A stretch of DNA of 64,000 nucleotides, taken from positions 496,001 to 560,000 of the forward strand of contig NZ_JAKWBE010000001.1 of assembly GCF_022513565.1 (NCBI RefSeq), written 5' to 3'. Shown piece after piece: positions 51,463-60,255 of this stretch. The position numbers and the translations under genes were made by a program. Source of the DNA: Streptomyces gilvus. Its GTDB lineage: Bacteria > Actinomycetota > Actinomycetes > Streptomycetales > Streptomycetaceae. Under the pieces are notes generated by a model. The model did no database searches. It worked only from the letters and a program-made list of their open reading frames with translations, and was not told the origin of the DNA. Numbering within the stretch: the stretch's first letter is position 1; each line of letters starts with the position of its first letter.

Positions 51463-52057
51463 CCCGCTCCAGCCCCAGTTCGCGGGCCAGCGCCTCGTCC
51501 ACCCAGTCCTGGGCGCGGGCCCGTGACACCGCGCCCGGGTAGGACGTCAGCTGTACGGCGAGCCCGTCCAGCAGAGCCGTCAGCCGCAGGGCCGTGCCCA
51601 TCGGGTCGGGGCAGCGGAACTCGCCCGCGGCCACGCCCTCCGCGATGACCTCGGCCAGCGCCGCCTTCCACCGCCGGTCGAGGTCGCGGGTGACCTCCTG
51701 CAGCACGGGTTCGCGCAGGGCGGCCGCCCAGCCCTCGATCCACAGCCGCCAGCCCTTGGCCTGCCCGGTCGGCGCGTACCAGCGCACCGCCGAACGCAGC
51801 CGCCGCAGCGCCGTGGTGCGCCGGCCGAGCAGCTTGCGCAGATGGGCCAGGTCGTCCTCGGCCGCGTGGGTGAACGCGGCGGCCACCAGCTTCTCCTTGG
51901 TCGAGAAGTGATACAGCACCAGCGCGTTGCTCACGCCGAGCGCCGAGGCCACGTCGGCGATCCTGACCGCCGCCACGCCCCGCGCCTCGATCTGCTCGAT
52001 GGCGGCCCGCAGCAACTCCTCACGCCGCTCCGCCACGCTCAACCGCACTCTCGCCAC
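51437..52057 (-). CDS. TetR-family transcriptional regulator
   Basis: This 206-residue repressor has an N-terminal helix-turn-helix: RREELLRAAIEQIEARGVAA, then VRIADVASALGVSNALVLYH. A C-terminal helical ligand domain contains WRLWIEGWAAALREP and a TetR_C-type ending. The GTG at 52057 sits close to the following gap; no operator palindrome stood out. The neighbour upstream on the same strand is a small monooxygenase-fold protein; the SGNH hydrolase converges. The ligand and targets are unknown. The final codons lie in the right copy of a 28-bp tandem duplication. Confidence 0.88.
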   Translation of the reverse strand: MARVRLSVAERREELLRAAIEQIEARGVAAVRIADVASALGVSNALVLYHFSTKEKLVAAAFTHAAEDDLAHLRKLLGRRTTALRRLRSAVRWYAPTGQAKGWRLWIEGWAAALREPVLQEVTRDLDRRWKAALAEVIAEGVAAGEFRCPDPMGTALRLTALLDGLAVQLTSYPGAVSRARAQDWVDEALARELGLEREALTATER

Positions 52058-52099
52058 GCGGTCACCCTATTCCGTCGCCGCCGGCCGTGTCGGGCGAGG

Positions 52100-52393
52100 T
52101 CACGGCTCGACGAGGTCCACGGGGTAGAGGTCGGTGCGGGCGACGGCCGCGTCACGCTCGGCTGCCAGGGCGGTGCGGCGCTCGTCGGCCATGAACCCGT
52201 CGTAGCCGGCCTGCGACGCGAACTCGATCAGCTGGATCTCGTCCGGCCGGTCCTCGGCGCCGTCGGTGCGGGCGCGCTGCAGCAGCCGCCCGTCGTGCTC
52301 GCCGAGCAGGGCCAACACCTTGTCCTCGTACGCGGCCAGCGCCCCGGCGGCACCGGGGCGCGCCCACAGCAGACAGCACAGTCGAACGCTCAC
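52100..52393 (-). CDS. Small DUF1330 / monooxygenase-fold-like protein
   Basis: This 97-residue protein has the strand-helix pattern of dimeric alpha-beta-barrel proteins: VRLCCLLWARPGAAGALAAY, DKVLALLGEHDGRLLQRAR, and EIQLIEFASQAGYDGFMADE. Similar small proteins are annotated as DUF1330 or antibiotic-biosynthesis-monooxygenase-like. No active-site residues are certain. The GTG 52393 start fits the homologous beginning. It lies between the amino-acid dehydrogenase and the TetR gene on the same strand. Cotranscription with the dehydrogenase is possible, given 83 bases between them. Confidence 0.65.
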   Translation of the reverse strand: MSVRLCCLLWARPGAAGALAAYEDKVLALLGEHDGRLLQRARTDGAEDRPDEIQLIEFASQAGYDGFMADERRTALAAERDAAVARTDLYPVDLVEP

Positions 52394-52476
52394 GGGCCCG
52401 ACCCTACCCGGCGGCGTGCGCGGATTCCGGTTCGGCGTAAGGCAGGACCTCGGGTACGGCGGCTTGTCCGCCGCGG

Positions 52477-53655
52477 TCACCGATACCACCCGAACCGCTC
52501 GGCGATCACCGGTAGCCGGTCCGCGACGATCGCGTGCGCGGCCGCTCGCGGGGTCGTCCCGTGCGCCTCCGCGCGGGCCAGCATCTGCTCCACCAGGGCC
52601 CGCATCGAGCGCCGGGTGTGGGCGAACGCCTCGTCCGCGTCGGCGCCGATGTCCCCGAACAGGGTCCACCACCACCACGCGTTCGTCCCGGAGTTGACGA
52701 CCACGTCCGGCAGCACGGTCACCCCGCGCGCGGCGAGAAGTTGCTCCGCCTCGGGCAGCACCGGCATATTGGCCGCCTCGACGATCCAGCGGGCGGTGAT
52801 CCGCTCCTGCTCGGCGGCGTCGATCGCGTACGACACGGCTGCCGGCACCAGCACCTCCGCGTCGGCGGACAGCCAGGCGTCACCCGGCAGTTCACGGTCC
52901 TCGGGGCGCAGGGCGGCGCGGTCGACGGTGCCGTACGCGTCCCGCGCGGCCAGCAGCGCCTCCACGTCCAGGCCCGCCGGGTTGACCATCGTGCCCTTGA
53001 TGTCGGCGACGGCGACGACGGTGAGCCCCGCGCGCGTGAGGAAGCGCGCCGTCGCACCGCCCATGGTGCCGAGCCCCTGCACCGCGACCCGCGTGCCCTC
53101 GTACGGCACGCCGGCCCGGTCCAGTGCGGCCAGCGCCGACTCGGCGACCCCGCAGCCGCCGGCCAGTTCGTCCAGCCCGATGCCGTCCACCTCGACCGCG
53201 AACGCGTCCGCGAGCCGCCGCCGGGCCGTCGCCTCGTCGTCCAGCAGCGGATACACGGCCTGGATGGAGGAGACCAGCCCCGCCTCGGCCGCCGCCCGGT
53301 CCACCAGGTCCTGGGTGAGACCGAGGTCCTCACCGGTGGTCCAGAAGCTCTCGATGTACGGCCTCATGGCGCGCAGATAGCGCACCAGCAGCCCGTACGC
53401 CCCCGGGTCCTGGGGATCGCAGTCGATACCGCCCTTCGCCCCGCCGAGGGGGATGTAGCGGCCCTCCGGGTTGTAGTGCAGCGCCTCCTTCATGGTCATC
53501 CCGCGCGCGAGCCCGGCGACCTCCTCCAGGGTGCAGCCCGCGCGCATGCGCAGCCCGCCGCTGGCGACGCCGCGCACCAGCCGGTCGACGACGAGGAACC
53601 CCTGGCGGCCGGTGAGGTGGTCGGTCCAGGTGAGCGACATCAGGGGCGCGGTCAT
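52477..53655 (-). CDS. Glu/Leu/Phe/Val-type amino-acid dehydrogenase
   Basis: This 392-residue NAD(P)-dependent dehydrogenase has the glycine-rich substrate loop PLGGAKGGIDCDP with catalytic Lys74 and an earlier MTMKEALHYNPEGR Lys. The nucleotide-binding VAVQGLGTMGGATARFLTRA and the C-terminal VVNSGTNAWWWWTLFGDIG are present. The four consecutive Trp are unusual. These enzymes oxidatively deaminate branched-chain or aromatic amino acids, or the reverse. The length is between Leu/Val dehydrogenases (about 360) and Glu dehydrogenases (about 440). The substrate cannot be told. The ATG lies 269 bases from the divergent MBL gene. Confidence 0.87.
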   Translation of the reverse strand: MTAPLMSLTWTDHLTGRQGFLVVDRLVRGVASGGLRMRAGCTLEEVAGLARGMTMKEALHYNPEGRYIPLGGAKGGIDCDPQDPGAYGLLVRYLRAMRPYIESFWTTGEDLGLTQDLVDRAAAEAGLVSSIQAVYPLLDDEATARRRLADAFAVEVDGIGLDELAGGCGVAESALAALDRAGVPYEGTRVAVQGLGTMGGATARFLTRAGLTVVAVADIKGTMVNPAGLDVEALLAARDAYGTVDRAALRPEDRELPGDAWLSADAEVLVPAAVSYAIDAAEQERITARWIVEAANMPVLPEAEQLLAARGVTVLPDVVVNSGTNAWWWWTLFGDIGADADEAFAHTRRSMRALVEQMLARAEAHGTTPRAAAHAIVADRLPVIAERFGWYR

Positions 53656-53923
53656 GCGGTCTCCTCGACGGGGGTGATCAGGGGCGGGGCGGACGGGGTC
53701 TCGGGGAGGGGCGGCCCGCCGGGAGATTACTGAATCGCGGGTCAGTATCGGGAGCGGTCGGGTCCCGTGTCAACGGCACGGTCGTCCGGCCGGGGACCGA
53801 AGGGGAGGGGCTGGGTTTCTTTGGGCTTTCTTTGGAAAGCGACCGGCAGGAACGGGACGATCCCGGTGTTGTCGGAGGGGGCGACCATAATGGAATGCCT
53901 CTCCGACTCCACCTGGAGGTCCC

Positions 53924-55171
53924 GTGTCCGGTTTCCGTCCCCTGAGCTCCGGGCTCCGCGCGCTGCAGCCCGCGGCCTTCGGCGCGGACCCGAGCGGTGA
54001 GCGCATGGCGCGCATCCGCAGATCGCCCCACTTCAAGGACGGCGTCTTCCAGAACCCCGGAGGCACCGCCCGGATCCGGCCCTCCGCCTCGATGACGGAC
54101 TTCGCGAAGGTCTTCTTCGACAAGGAGGAGCGGCCCCGGCGTGCCCCCAAGGGGAACATCCCGGTGCATGCCACCACCCTCGCGGACATCGCCAGGCCGC
54201 CCGCCACGGGGCTGCGGCTGACCTGGATGGGGCACTCCAGCGTGCTCGCGGAGATCGACGGACACCGGGTCCTGTTCGACCCCGTCTGGGGCGAGCGCTG
54301 CTCCCCGTTCTCCTTCGTCGGCCCGAAGCGACTGCACCCCGTGCCGCTGCCGCTCGCCGCGCTCGGTCCGGTCGACGTCGTCGTCATCTCGCACGACCAC
54401 TACGACCACCTGGACATGCCCAGCATCAAGGCGCTGGCCGGCACGGACACCCTGTTCGCCGTTCCGCTGGGCGTCGGCGAGCACCTGGAGCTGTGGGGCG
54501 TCTCCGCCGACAGGATCCGCGAGCTTGACTGGCACGAGGAGACCAGGATCGGCGGCCTCACCCTCACCGCCACCCCGGCCCGCCACTTCTGCGGACGCGG
54601 CATGCGCAACACCCAGCACACGCTCTGGGCGTCCTGGTCGGTCGCCGGGGACGAGCACCGCGTCTACCACAGCGGCGACACCGGGTACTTCGAGGGTTTC
54701 AAGGACATCGGCGCCGCGCACGGTCCGTTCGACGCCACGATGATCCAGATCGGCGCCTACTCCGACTTCTGGCCGGACATCCACATGACGCCCGAGGAGG
54801 GCATGCGCGCCCACCTCGACCTCCAGGGCGGAGCGCCGCACGGCGTGATGATGCCGATCCACTGGGCCACCTTCAACCTGGCCACCCACCCCTGGGCCGA
54901 GCCCGGCGAGGGCACGGTCGCCGCCGCCCACGCCACCGGCTCCCGTATCGCCCTGCCCCGGCCCGGGGAGCCCTTCGAGCCCACCGCCGAGACCGTCCCC
55001 GGCGATCCCTGGTGGCGCGCGGTGGCCCAGGAACCGGCGGGCGGCTGGCCGACGGCGGAGGCCGTCACCGGGGCCGCGATCAAGACGGCGGCGGACTCGG
55101 CGGCGAAGGAACAGGCCGACGCGAGGGGCGTCGAGGGGAGCGGGGATCCGGAGACGGTGCCGGCCGGGTGA
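53924..55171 (+). CDS. MBL-fold metallohydrolase (UlaG / NAPE-PLD-like)
   Basis: This 415-residue metallo-beta-lactamase-fold enzyme resembles N-acyl-phosphatidylethanolamine phospholipase D and UlaG homologues. The key metal motif is VISHDHYDHLDMP, preceded by TWMGHSSVLAEIDGHRVLFD and followed by RHFCGRG, HSGDTGYFE and MPIHWATF. The N-terminal 80 residues contain the NAPE-PLD-like segment HFKDGVFQNPGG. The C-terminal 60 residues are Ala/Glu-rich and lie beyond the fold. The GTG has CTGGAGGT six bases upstream. Phospholipase activity is inferred from the family only. The upstream 268-base gap shows no clear promoter. Confidence 0.87.
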   Translation: MSGFRPLSSGLRALQPAAFGADPSGERMARIRRSPHFKDGVFQNPGGTARIRPSASMTDFAKVFFDKEERPRRAPKGNIPVHATTLADIARPPATGLRLTWMGHSSVLAEIDGHRVLFDPVWGERCSPFSFVGPKRLHPVPLPLAALGPVDVVVISHDHYDHLDMPSIKALAGTDTLFAVPLGVGEHLELWGVSADRIRELDWHEETRIGGLTLTATPARHFCGRGMRNTQHTLWASWSVAGDEHRVYHSGDTGYFEGFKDIGAAHGPFDATMIQIGAYSDFWPDIHMTPEEGMRAHLDLQGGAPHGVMMPIHWATFNLATHPWAEPGEGTVAAAHATGSRIALPRPGEPFEPTAETVPGDPWWRAVAQEPAGGWPTAEAVTGAAIKTAADSAAKEQADARGVEGSGDPETVPAG

Positions 55172-55282
55172 GGCGGGCCGCGGCGACCGACGGGGACCAC
55201 GGGGTGGTCGTGTGCTCAGGGGAGCGACGCCGGGGCGTGCGTATGCGGGGCGTCGGCTGAGCACGCGCGGGAGGGGCCCGGA

Positions 55283-56077
55283 ATGCCGCCGCGGCAGGTC
55301 GTGACCGTCGGGGTCGATCTCGCCGCCAGCGCTCGGCGTACCGCTGTGTGCCGGGTGGAGTGGGACCAGGCGGGCACGCCTTCGGTGGAGTTCGTCATGC
55401 CGGACGGTGACGAGGAGCTGCTCGCCCTGGTCCGTGGTGCCGACAAGACGGGGCTGGACTGTCCGCTCGGCTGGCCGACCGGCTTCGTGGAGACGATCGC
55501 GGCCCACCATCAGGGGCTGCCGCTGCCCTCCCCGGCCCGCTTCGGGGACCGTACGGACGGCAGACCGGGACTGGACCCGCTGCGGTTCCGGCTGACCGAC
55601 GACCTCACCTGGAAGGCGACCGCGATGCGGCCGCCCCTGTCCGTCTCCACCGACCTCCTCGGCGTGGTCGCGCTCCGGGCGGCCCGCCTCCTGGCCGCCC
55701 TCGGCACCGGATCGGTGCCGAGGGACGGCTCCGGACCGGTCGCCGAGGTGTACCCCGCGGCCGCGCTGCGGCTGTGGGGCATCCGTTTCACGGGCAGCTA
55801 CAAGAACGCCACACCCGAGGCGCGGGCCGTGCGGGAGCACGTGCTCGGGTCCCTCGAGACGGGGCTCGGGCGGGCGCTGGCGGACGAGGTGCGCACGCGG
55901 TGCGTCGCCAGCCACGACCACCTCGACGCGCTGGTCTGCGCCCTGGTCGCCCGTGCCGTCCTGGTGGGCGACACCCGGTGGCCGTCCACCGCGGACGAGC
56001 GTGCCGCCGCACTGCGGGAGGGCTGGATCCACCTGCCCGGCCCCGACCTCGCCGCCCTGCGCGGACCCGTGGTGTGA
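55283..56077 (+). CDS. DUF429 protein (predicted nuclease-like)
   Basis: This 264-residue protein has the DUF429 start VTVGVDLAASARRTAVCRVE. It also has GLDCPLGWPTGFVETIAAHH, VAEVYPAAALRLWGI and the terminal VASHDHLDALVCALVARAV. The acidic residues in GVDLA, LDCPLG and SHDHLDA match the RNase-H-like fold predicted for the family, whose function is unproven. The ATG is preceded by GGGAGGGG. It ends eight bases before the AraC-like gene, possibly cotranscribed. Confidence 0.85.
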   Translation: MPPRQVVTVGVDLAASARRTAVCRVEWDQAGTPSVEFVMPDGDEELLALVRGADKTGLDCPLGWPTGFVETIAAHHQGLPLPSPARFGDRTDGRPGLDPLRFRLTDDLTWKATAMRPPLSVSTDLLGVVALRAARLLAALGTGSVPRDGSGPVAEVYPAAALRLWGIRFTGSYKNATPEARAVREHVLGSLETGLGRALADEVRTRCVASHDHLDALVCALVARAVLVGDTRWPSTADERAAALREGWIHLPGPDLAALRGPVV

Positions 56078-56084
56078 TGGCGCC

Positions 56085-56477
56085 GTGAGCCGCGCCACCG
56101 AAGAGACCAACCGCCGGATGCTGCGGGCCCGGGACGCGATGGACCGTGCCTACGCGCAGCCCCTGGACGTGCCGGCCCTGGCGCGGATCGCGCATGTCTC
56201 CCCGGCCCACTTCGCCCGCACCTTCCGCGCCACCTTCGGCGAGACCCCGCACCGCTACCTCCAGCGCCGCCGTGTCGAACGCGCGATGTTCCTGCTGCGC
56301 GAGACCGACCGCAGCGTCACGGACATCTGCTTCGAGGTCGGCTTCGGCAGCCCCGGCACCTTCAGCCGCACCTTCCGCGACGTCGTCGGCCGCTCGCCGC
56401 GCCAGTACCGCAAGGAGGCCGTGGCGCTGGACGTGCCGACCTGCTTCACGATGGCGTGGATGCGGCCGAGCGCCTGA
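56085..56477 (+). CDS. Short AraC-type transcriptional regulator
   Basis: This 130-residue protein consists of little more than the AraC/XylS DNA-binding domain. Its two helix-turn-helix units are ALARIAHVSPAHFARTFRAT and DICFEVGFGSPGTFSRTFRD. The signature ends VGRSPRQYRKEA. There is no sensor domain; the last 20 residues (VPTCFTMAWMRPSA) may be a vestige. The GTG was taken because no ATG is in frame between the upstream stop and the domain. It precedes a VOC-fold protein, a pairing I recall from other Streptomyces. It probably regulates that gene. A triple 17-bp repeat begins directly after its stop. Confidence 0.87.
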   Translation: MSRATEETNRRMLRARDAMDRAYAQPLDVPALARIAHVSPAHFARTFRATFGETPHRYLQRRRVERAMFLLRETDRSVTDICFEVGFGSPGTFSRTFRDVVGRSPRQYRKEAVALDVPTCFTMAWMRPSA

Positions 56478-56528
56478 CGGTCCGCACGCGGTGGCGGTCC
56501 GCACGCGGTGGCGGTCCGCACGCGGTCG
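56478..56528 (+). repeat. Three tandem 17-bp repeats between AraC and VOC genes
   Basis: The unit CGGTCCGCACGCGGTGG occurs at 56478, 56495 and 56512, the last copy with one changed base. It starts immediately after the AraC-type stop codon. It could be an iterated binding site of that regulator or a slippage product. Confidence 0.85.
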
Positions 56529-56603
56529 CGCTCCGCTCGGCGTTCGGGCGACTGAGCAGTTTTGGATAAGTTTTCGCACGGCCGGGCTCGTAGCGTGATG
56601 CCC

Positions 56604-57014
56604 ATGTTCACAGGAATCACGCACTCGCAGATCTACGTACTCGACCAGGACGAGGCCCTCGACTTCTACGTCGGCAAGCTCGGCCTGGAGGTCAACACCG
56701 ACGCCGACCTCGGCTTCATGCGCTGGCTCACCGTCAACGTCCCCGGGCAGCCCGACCGTGAGGTCCTGCTGGAGCGGCCCGGCCCGCCGCGCCTGTCCGA
56801 GGAGACCGCGGAGCAGGTCCGCGACCTGCTGACCAAGGGGGCGACGGGCGGCTTCCTCATCTTCGGCACGGAGGACTGCCGCAAGACGTACGAGACGCTG
56901 CGGGCCAAGGGCGTCGAGTTCACCGAGGAGCCCACCGAGCGCCCGTACGGCATCGACTGCGGCCTGCGGGACCCCTTCGGCAACAGCATCCGCTTCACCC
57001 AGCCGAAGGCGTGA
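56604..57014 (+). CDS. VOC-family (glyoxalase-fold) protein
   Basis: This 136-residue two-module glyoxalase/bleomycin-resistance fold begins MFTGITHSQIYVLDQDEALD. DFYVGKLGLEV and the late CGLRDPFGNSIRFTQP follow. His8 of THSQIYV and Glu in LLERPG may bind a metal, but the usual set is incomplete. The function could be a lyase, dioxygenase or binding protein. It follows the AraC-type regulator and the 17-bp repeats. ATG 56598 (adding MP) is an alternative start. A 12-bp terminator hairpin follows at 57142. Confidence 0.87.
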   Translation: MFTGITHSQIYVLDQDEALDFYVGKLGLEVNTDADLGFMRWLTVNVPGQPDREVLLERPGPPRLSEETAEQVRDLLTKGATGGFLIFGTEDCRKTYETLRAKGVEFTEEPTERPYGIDCGLRDPFGNSIRFTQPKA

Positions 57015-57141
57015 GAACGCGTCGACCGTTGACACGGACAGTGACGTTCAGGGGATGACTCCCCGGGGTCCGGGGAGCGTCCGAAACGGTCCGGTCCGGT
57101 CGGCGAGCGGGCGGACGGCGGCAGTCGGCGGCAATCCGAGC

Positions 57142-57169
57142 GGGCCGGGGAGCGATGGCTCCCCGGCCC
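57142..57169 (+). terminator. Terminator hairpin after the VOC gene
   Basis: GGGCCGGGGAGC and GCTCCCCGGCCC form a perfect 12-bp stem with the loop GATG. A smaller stem, CTCCCCG/CGGGGAG, lies upstream at 57059-57077. The rest of the 407-base gap up to the conservon shows no gene I can support and probably holds the conservon promoter. Confidence 0.8.
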
Positions 57170-57421
57170 TCGATCATTTCTGCCGACTGCTTCTGACCAG
57201 CACTGATCGATCTTTTCTCGATCCAGATCGGCTGCCCGCCGTGTTTATCGGTCTGTCGTACGAAGCCTCATACCAGAGCGGGACGCTTCGCGTGGGACTT
57301 TGTCAACTGCCCACCGCACATGTTGCCTTGGCGACTACTGTGAGTGTCCATCGGGCAACCCCTGCCCGAACCGCGCAGCCCGCGCCCCGGGCACCGACGG
57401 ACCCGTACGACGAGGACACCG

Positions 57422-59746
57422 ATGTCTCACCTCCGCGCACCGGCCGCACGCGCAGACCGCCGTGAGGGCGGACGGCACGGACGGCCCGTCGCCCGCACCG
57501 CTGCCTCGCTGCCCGAGACCCACATACGGCCCCAGTTGCTGCGGCTCGCCGTGCTGCCGCCCATCGCGGTCGCCCTGAGCGCCGGCGCGGCCGTGCTGTT
57601 CACCGTCCGCTCCGCCGGGGTCCGGCCCGGGCTCACCCTGTGGGGCGTGCTGGGCGGCGCCGTCTCGGTGGCGCTGGCCGGCATCGTGACCGCGGCCGTG
57701 GCCGCCGACCGGGCCGCCCGGACCGTGAGCGACCGCGTCGCCGCCCTGCGCCGCAGCGCCGCGCGCGGCGAGGCCGATCTGCGCGCGCTGGTCGAGGCGC
57801 TGCGCCGCGGCGAGACCCCGCCCCAGCGCACGCCGCGCGGCGCGCCCGCCGACGACGCGGACGACTTCGAACTGCTCGCCGCCGACCTGAGCCGGGCGCA
57901 CGACGGCGCCGTCACCGCCGTCGTGCAGGCCGCGCAGCTCTCCAGCCAGGCGGGCAGCGAACAGAAGCTCGAGGTGTTCGTCAACCTGGCCCGGCGGTTG
58001 CAGTCGCTGGTGCACCGGGAGATCTCGATCCTGGACGAGCTGGAGAACGAGATGGAGGACCCCGACCTCCTCAAGGGCCTCTTCCACGTCGACCATCTCG
58101 CCACCCGGATCCGCCGGCACGCGGAGAACCTCGCCGTCCTCGGCGGTGCCGTCTCCCGCCGGCAGTGGAGCCATCCCGTGTCGATGACCGAGGTGCTGCG
58201 CTCCGCCATCGCCGAGGTCGAGCAGTACTCCCGGGTCAAGCTGGTGCCGCCGATCGACGGCACCCTGCGCGGGCACGCCGTGGCCGACGTCATCCATCTG
58301 CTGGCCGAACTGGTCGAGAACGCCACGGTGTTCTCCGCCCCGCACACCCAGGTGCTGCTGCGGGCCAACCTCGTCACCTCGGGGCTCGCCGTGGAGGTCG
58401 AGGACCGGGGTCTGGGCATGCCGGTCGCCGAGCAGAAGAAGATGAACACGCTGCTCTCCGACCCCGACCAGGTCAACGTCGCGAGCCTGCTGGCGGACGG
58501 CCGCATCGGACTGTTCGTCGTCTCGCAACTGGCGCGGCGGCACGGCATCCACGTCCGGCTGCAGACCAACATCTACGGCGGCGTCCAGGCCGTACTCGTC
58601 GTACCGCAGGGCCTGTTGGGCTCTGCGCAGGGCGCTCCCGGGGCCGTACCGCATCCGCGCGGCGCCACGGCGCCCCCCGCACAGTCGTCCGGCCCGGGTC
58701 CCGCGACCGGCGGCCACCGCGTCGTGCCGCCACCCCCGCCGACGCCGCGACGGGTGCAGCCGTGGGAGAGCACACATGCCGCCGTCGCGACGCCGAGCGG
58801 CAACACCTCGGCGAGCCCTGTCGGGGGCGGTGTCGGCGCGGGCGGCGGTACGCGGGGCGGCGCCGCTGCGAACGGCACCTCGGTGAACGGTTCCATGACG
58901 AGTGACGGCACCTCCGGCACGCCCGGCGGTGCCGTGCCGGGTGGCTCCGGCCTGGAGAGCGGCACGGCCGACACCGTCCTGCCGCACGGCAGCACGCCGG
59001 CCGGCCGCCCTGGGGGCGCCCCCGCGGCGGGCAGCGGCCCGGCGGGCGGCGCCGGGGCCGACTTCTCCGTCGCGGGCGGCGGTACGGCCGGTCGTGGTCA
59101 CGACACCGGGCAGGGGAGCGGGCCCGCGCCGCTGCCCGTGCGGGGGGCCCAGGGGGAGCGGCCCAATCCCGCGGAGGCCGTGCCCGGGATCCGGCCCGAC
59201 GACCGGCGGGTCGTCGCCGAGAACGTGGCCGCGCCGGCCGCGCCCCGCACGGGCGCGGTTCGCGGGACCATGGGCAAGCCCCAACTCCCGCGCCGCCGCG
59301 CCCAGGAGCACATCGCACCCCAGTTGCGCGACGGTCCCGCGCCCCGCCAGGACACCGACGTCCACACCGGGCACGACCCGGGCCTGATGGCGGCCTTCCA
59401 GCGGGGCATCGGCCTGGCGGAGGCCCAGCAGCACCTGGAGGCGGCCCCCATGGAGCGCTCCCACCTGGATGCCCTGGACGACATGGGTGGCCCGCACATG
59501 TCCGCCCTGCACACCTCCGCACAGGGTCACCCGGACGCCTCCCACACGGCTGTCCGCCCCACGGCCGCTCCCCACACGGACGCCCCCGCCACCACTCCGC
59601 CACACGGCATGGACGTACCGCACATGGACGCACCGCGCATGGACGCACCGCGCATGGACCCCGTGCACATAGCGGAGGCACGCCCGGCGGCGGCTCGTGG
59701 CCATGACCGTCCCACCCGGCACGACGGGAGCTCACCAGCCGGATGA
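57422..59746 (+). CDS. cvnA: CvnA-type sensor histidine-kinase-like protein
   Basis: This 774-residue protein is the first gene of a conservon. Two membrane helices (LLRLAVLPPIAVALSAGAAV and LTLWGVLGGAVSVALAGIVT) are followed by a HAMP-like linker and a GHKL ATPase (about 290-400: LLAELVENATVFSAPHTQVL, VEDRGLGMPV, DGRIGLFVVSQLARR). The last 370 residues are low-complexity Gly/Ala/Pro/Thr with MDAPRMDAPRMDP repeats near the end. Unlike normal kinases there is no clear His box. By family knowledge CvnA forms a membrane complex with CvnB-D, resembling eukaryotic G-protein signalling. ATG 57422 has GAGGAC six bases upstream. The length is large for CvnA because of the tail. Confidence 0.88.
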   Translation: MSHLRAPAARADRREGGRHGRPVARTAASLPETHIRPQLLRLAVLPPIAVALSAGAAVLFTVRSAGVRPGLTLWGVLGGAVSVALAGIVTAAVAADRAARTVSDRVAALRRSAARGEADLRALVEALRRGETPPQRTPRGAPADDADDFELLAADLSRAHDGAVTAVVQAAQLSSQAGSEQKLEVFVNLARRLQSLVHREISILDELENEMEDPDLLKGLFHVDHLATRIRRHAENLAVLGGAVSRRQWSHPVSMTEVLRSAIAEVEQYSRVKLVPPIDGTLRGHAVADVIHLLAELVENATVFSAPHTQVLLRANLVTSGLAVEVEDRGLGMPVAEQKKMNTLLSDPDQVNVASLLADGRIGLFVVSQLARRHGIHVRLQTNIYGGVQAVLVVPQGLLGSAQGAPGAVPHPRGATAPPAQSSGPGPATGGHRVVPPPPPTPRRVQPWESTHAAVATPSGNTSASPVGGGVGAGGGTRGGAAANGTSVNGSMTSDGTSGTPGGAVPGGSGLESGTADTVLPHGSTPAGRPGGAPAAGSGPAGGAGADFSVAGGGTAGRGHDTGQGSGPAPLPVRGAQGERPNPAEAVPGIRPDDRRVVAENVAAPAAPRTGAVRGTMGKPQLPRRRAQEHIAPQLRDGPAPRQDTDVHTGHDPGLMAAFQRGIGLAEAQQHLEAAPMERSHLDALDDMGGPHMSALHTSAQGHPDASHTAVRPTAAPHTDAPATTPPHGMDVPHMDAPRMDAPRMDPVHIAEARPAAARGHDRPTRHDGSSPAG

Positions 59747-59820
59747 CGAGCCCAGCCCGCACCCCCGTACCCACCCCCGCCGCTCCCGCAGACCTTCGTA
59801 CCCCAAGGAGTCGATCCACC

Positions 59821-60255
59821 ATGGCGAGCGATGCGCCGACCGGTCATGTTTCCGATCTCGACTGGCTGATGAGCGGTCTCGTGCAGCGCGTACCGCACAC
59901 CACCAGTGCGGTCCTTCTGTCCTGCGACGGGCTCGTGAAGTCGGTCCACGGCCTCGACGCGGACAGCGCCGACCACATGGCCGCGCTGGCCTCCGGCCTG
60001 TACTCCCTCGGCCGCAGCGCCGGGGTGCGCTTCGGTGACGGCGGCGAGGTCCGCCAGGTCGTCGTGGAGCTCGACTCGACCCTGCTGTTCGTCACCACCG
60101 CCGGCTCCGGCACCTGTCTCGCCGTGCTGGCCGGCCGCGAGGCCGACGCGGCGGTCCTCGGCTACGAGATGGCGATGCTGGTCAAGAGCGTCCGCCCGTA
60201 CCTGGTCACCGCACCCCGGCAGCAGTCCGTCGAACCCCCGGCGATGAGGCCTTGA
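59821..60255 (+). CDS. cvnB: CvnB roadblock/LC7-domain protein
   Basis: This 144-residue roadblock/LC7 protein starts MASDAPTGHVSDLDWLMSGL. The fold has GLVQRVPHTTSAVLLSCDGL, HMAALASGLYSLGRSAG and LFVTTAGSGTCLAVL. It is thought to act as a GTPase-regulating partner of CvnD. The start chosen has AAGGAG 11 bases upstream; an ATG at 59743 overlapping the cvnA stop would add 26 Pro/Thr-rich residues. The stop overlaps the cvnC TTG. Confidence 0.9.
   Translation: MASDAPTGHVSDLDWLMSGLVQRVPHTTSAVLLSCDGLVKSVHGLDADSADHMAALASGLYSLGRSAGVRFGDGGEVRQVVVELDSTLLFVTTAGSGTCLAVLAGREADAAVLGYEMAMLVKSVRPYLVTAPRQQSVEPPAMRP

Noticed and set aside
53817-53835. Direct repeat TTTCTTTGG before the MBL gene
   Set aside because: Two short pyrimidine-rich copies 11 bases apart are weak evidence, with no symmetry or promoter relation visible.
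57055-57465. Open frame of 136 codons before the conservon
   Set aside because: It runs through two terminator-like hairpins, has no protein pattern, and overlaps the cvnA start in another frame.
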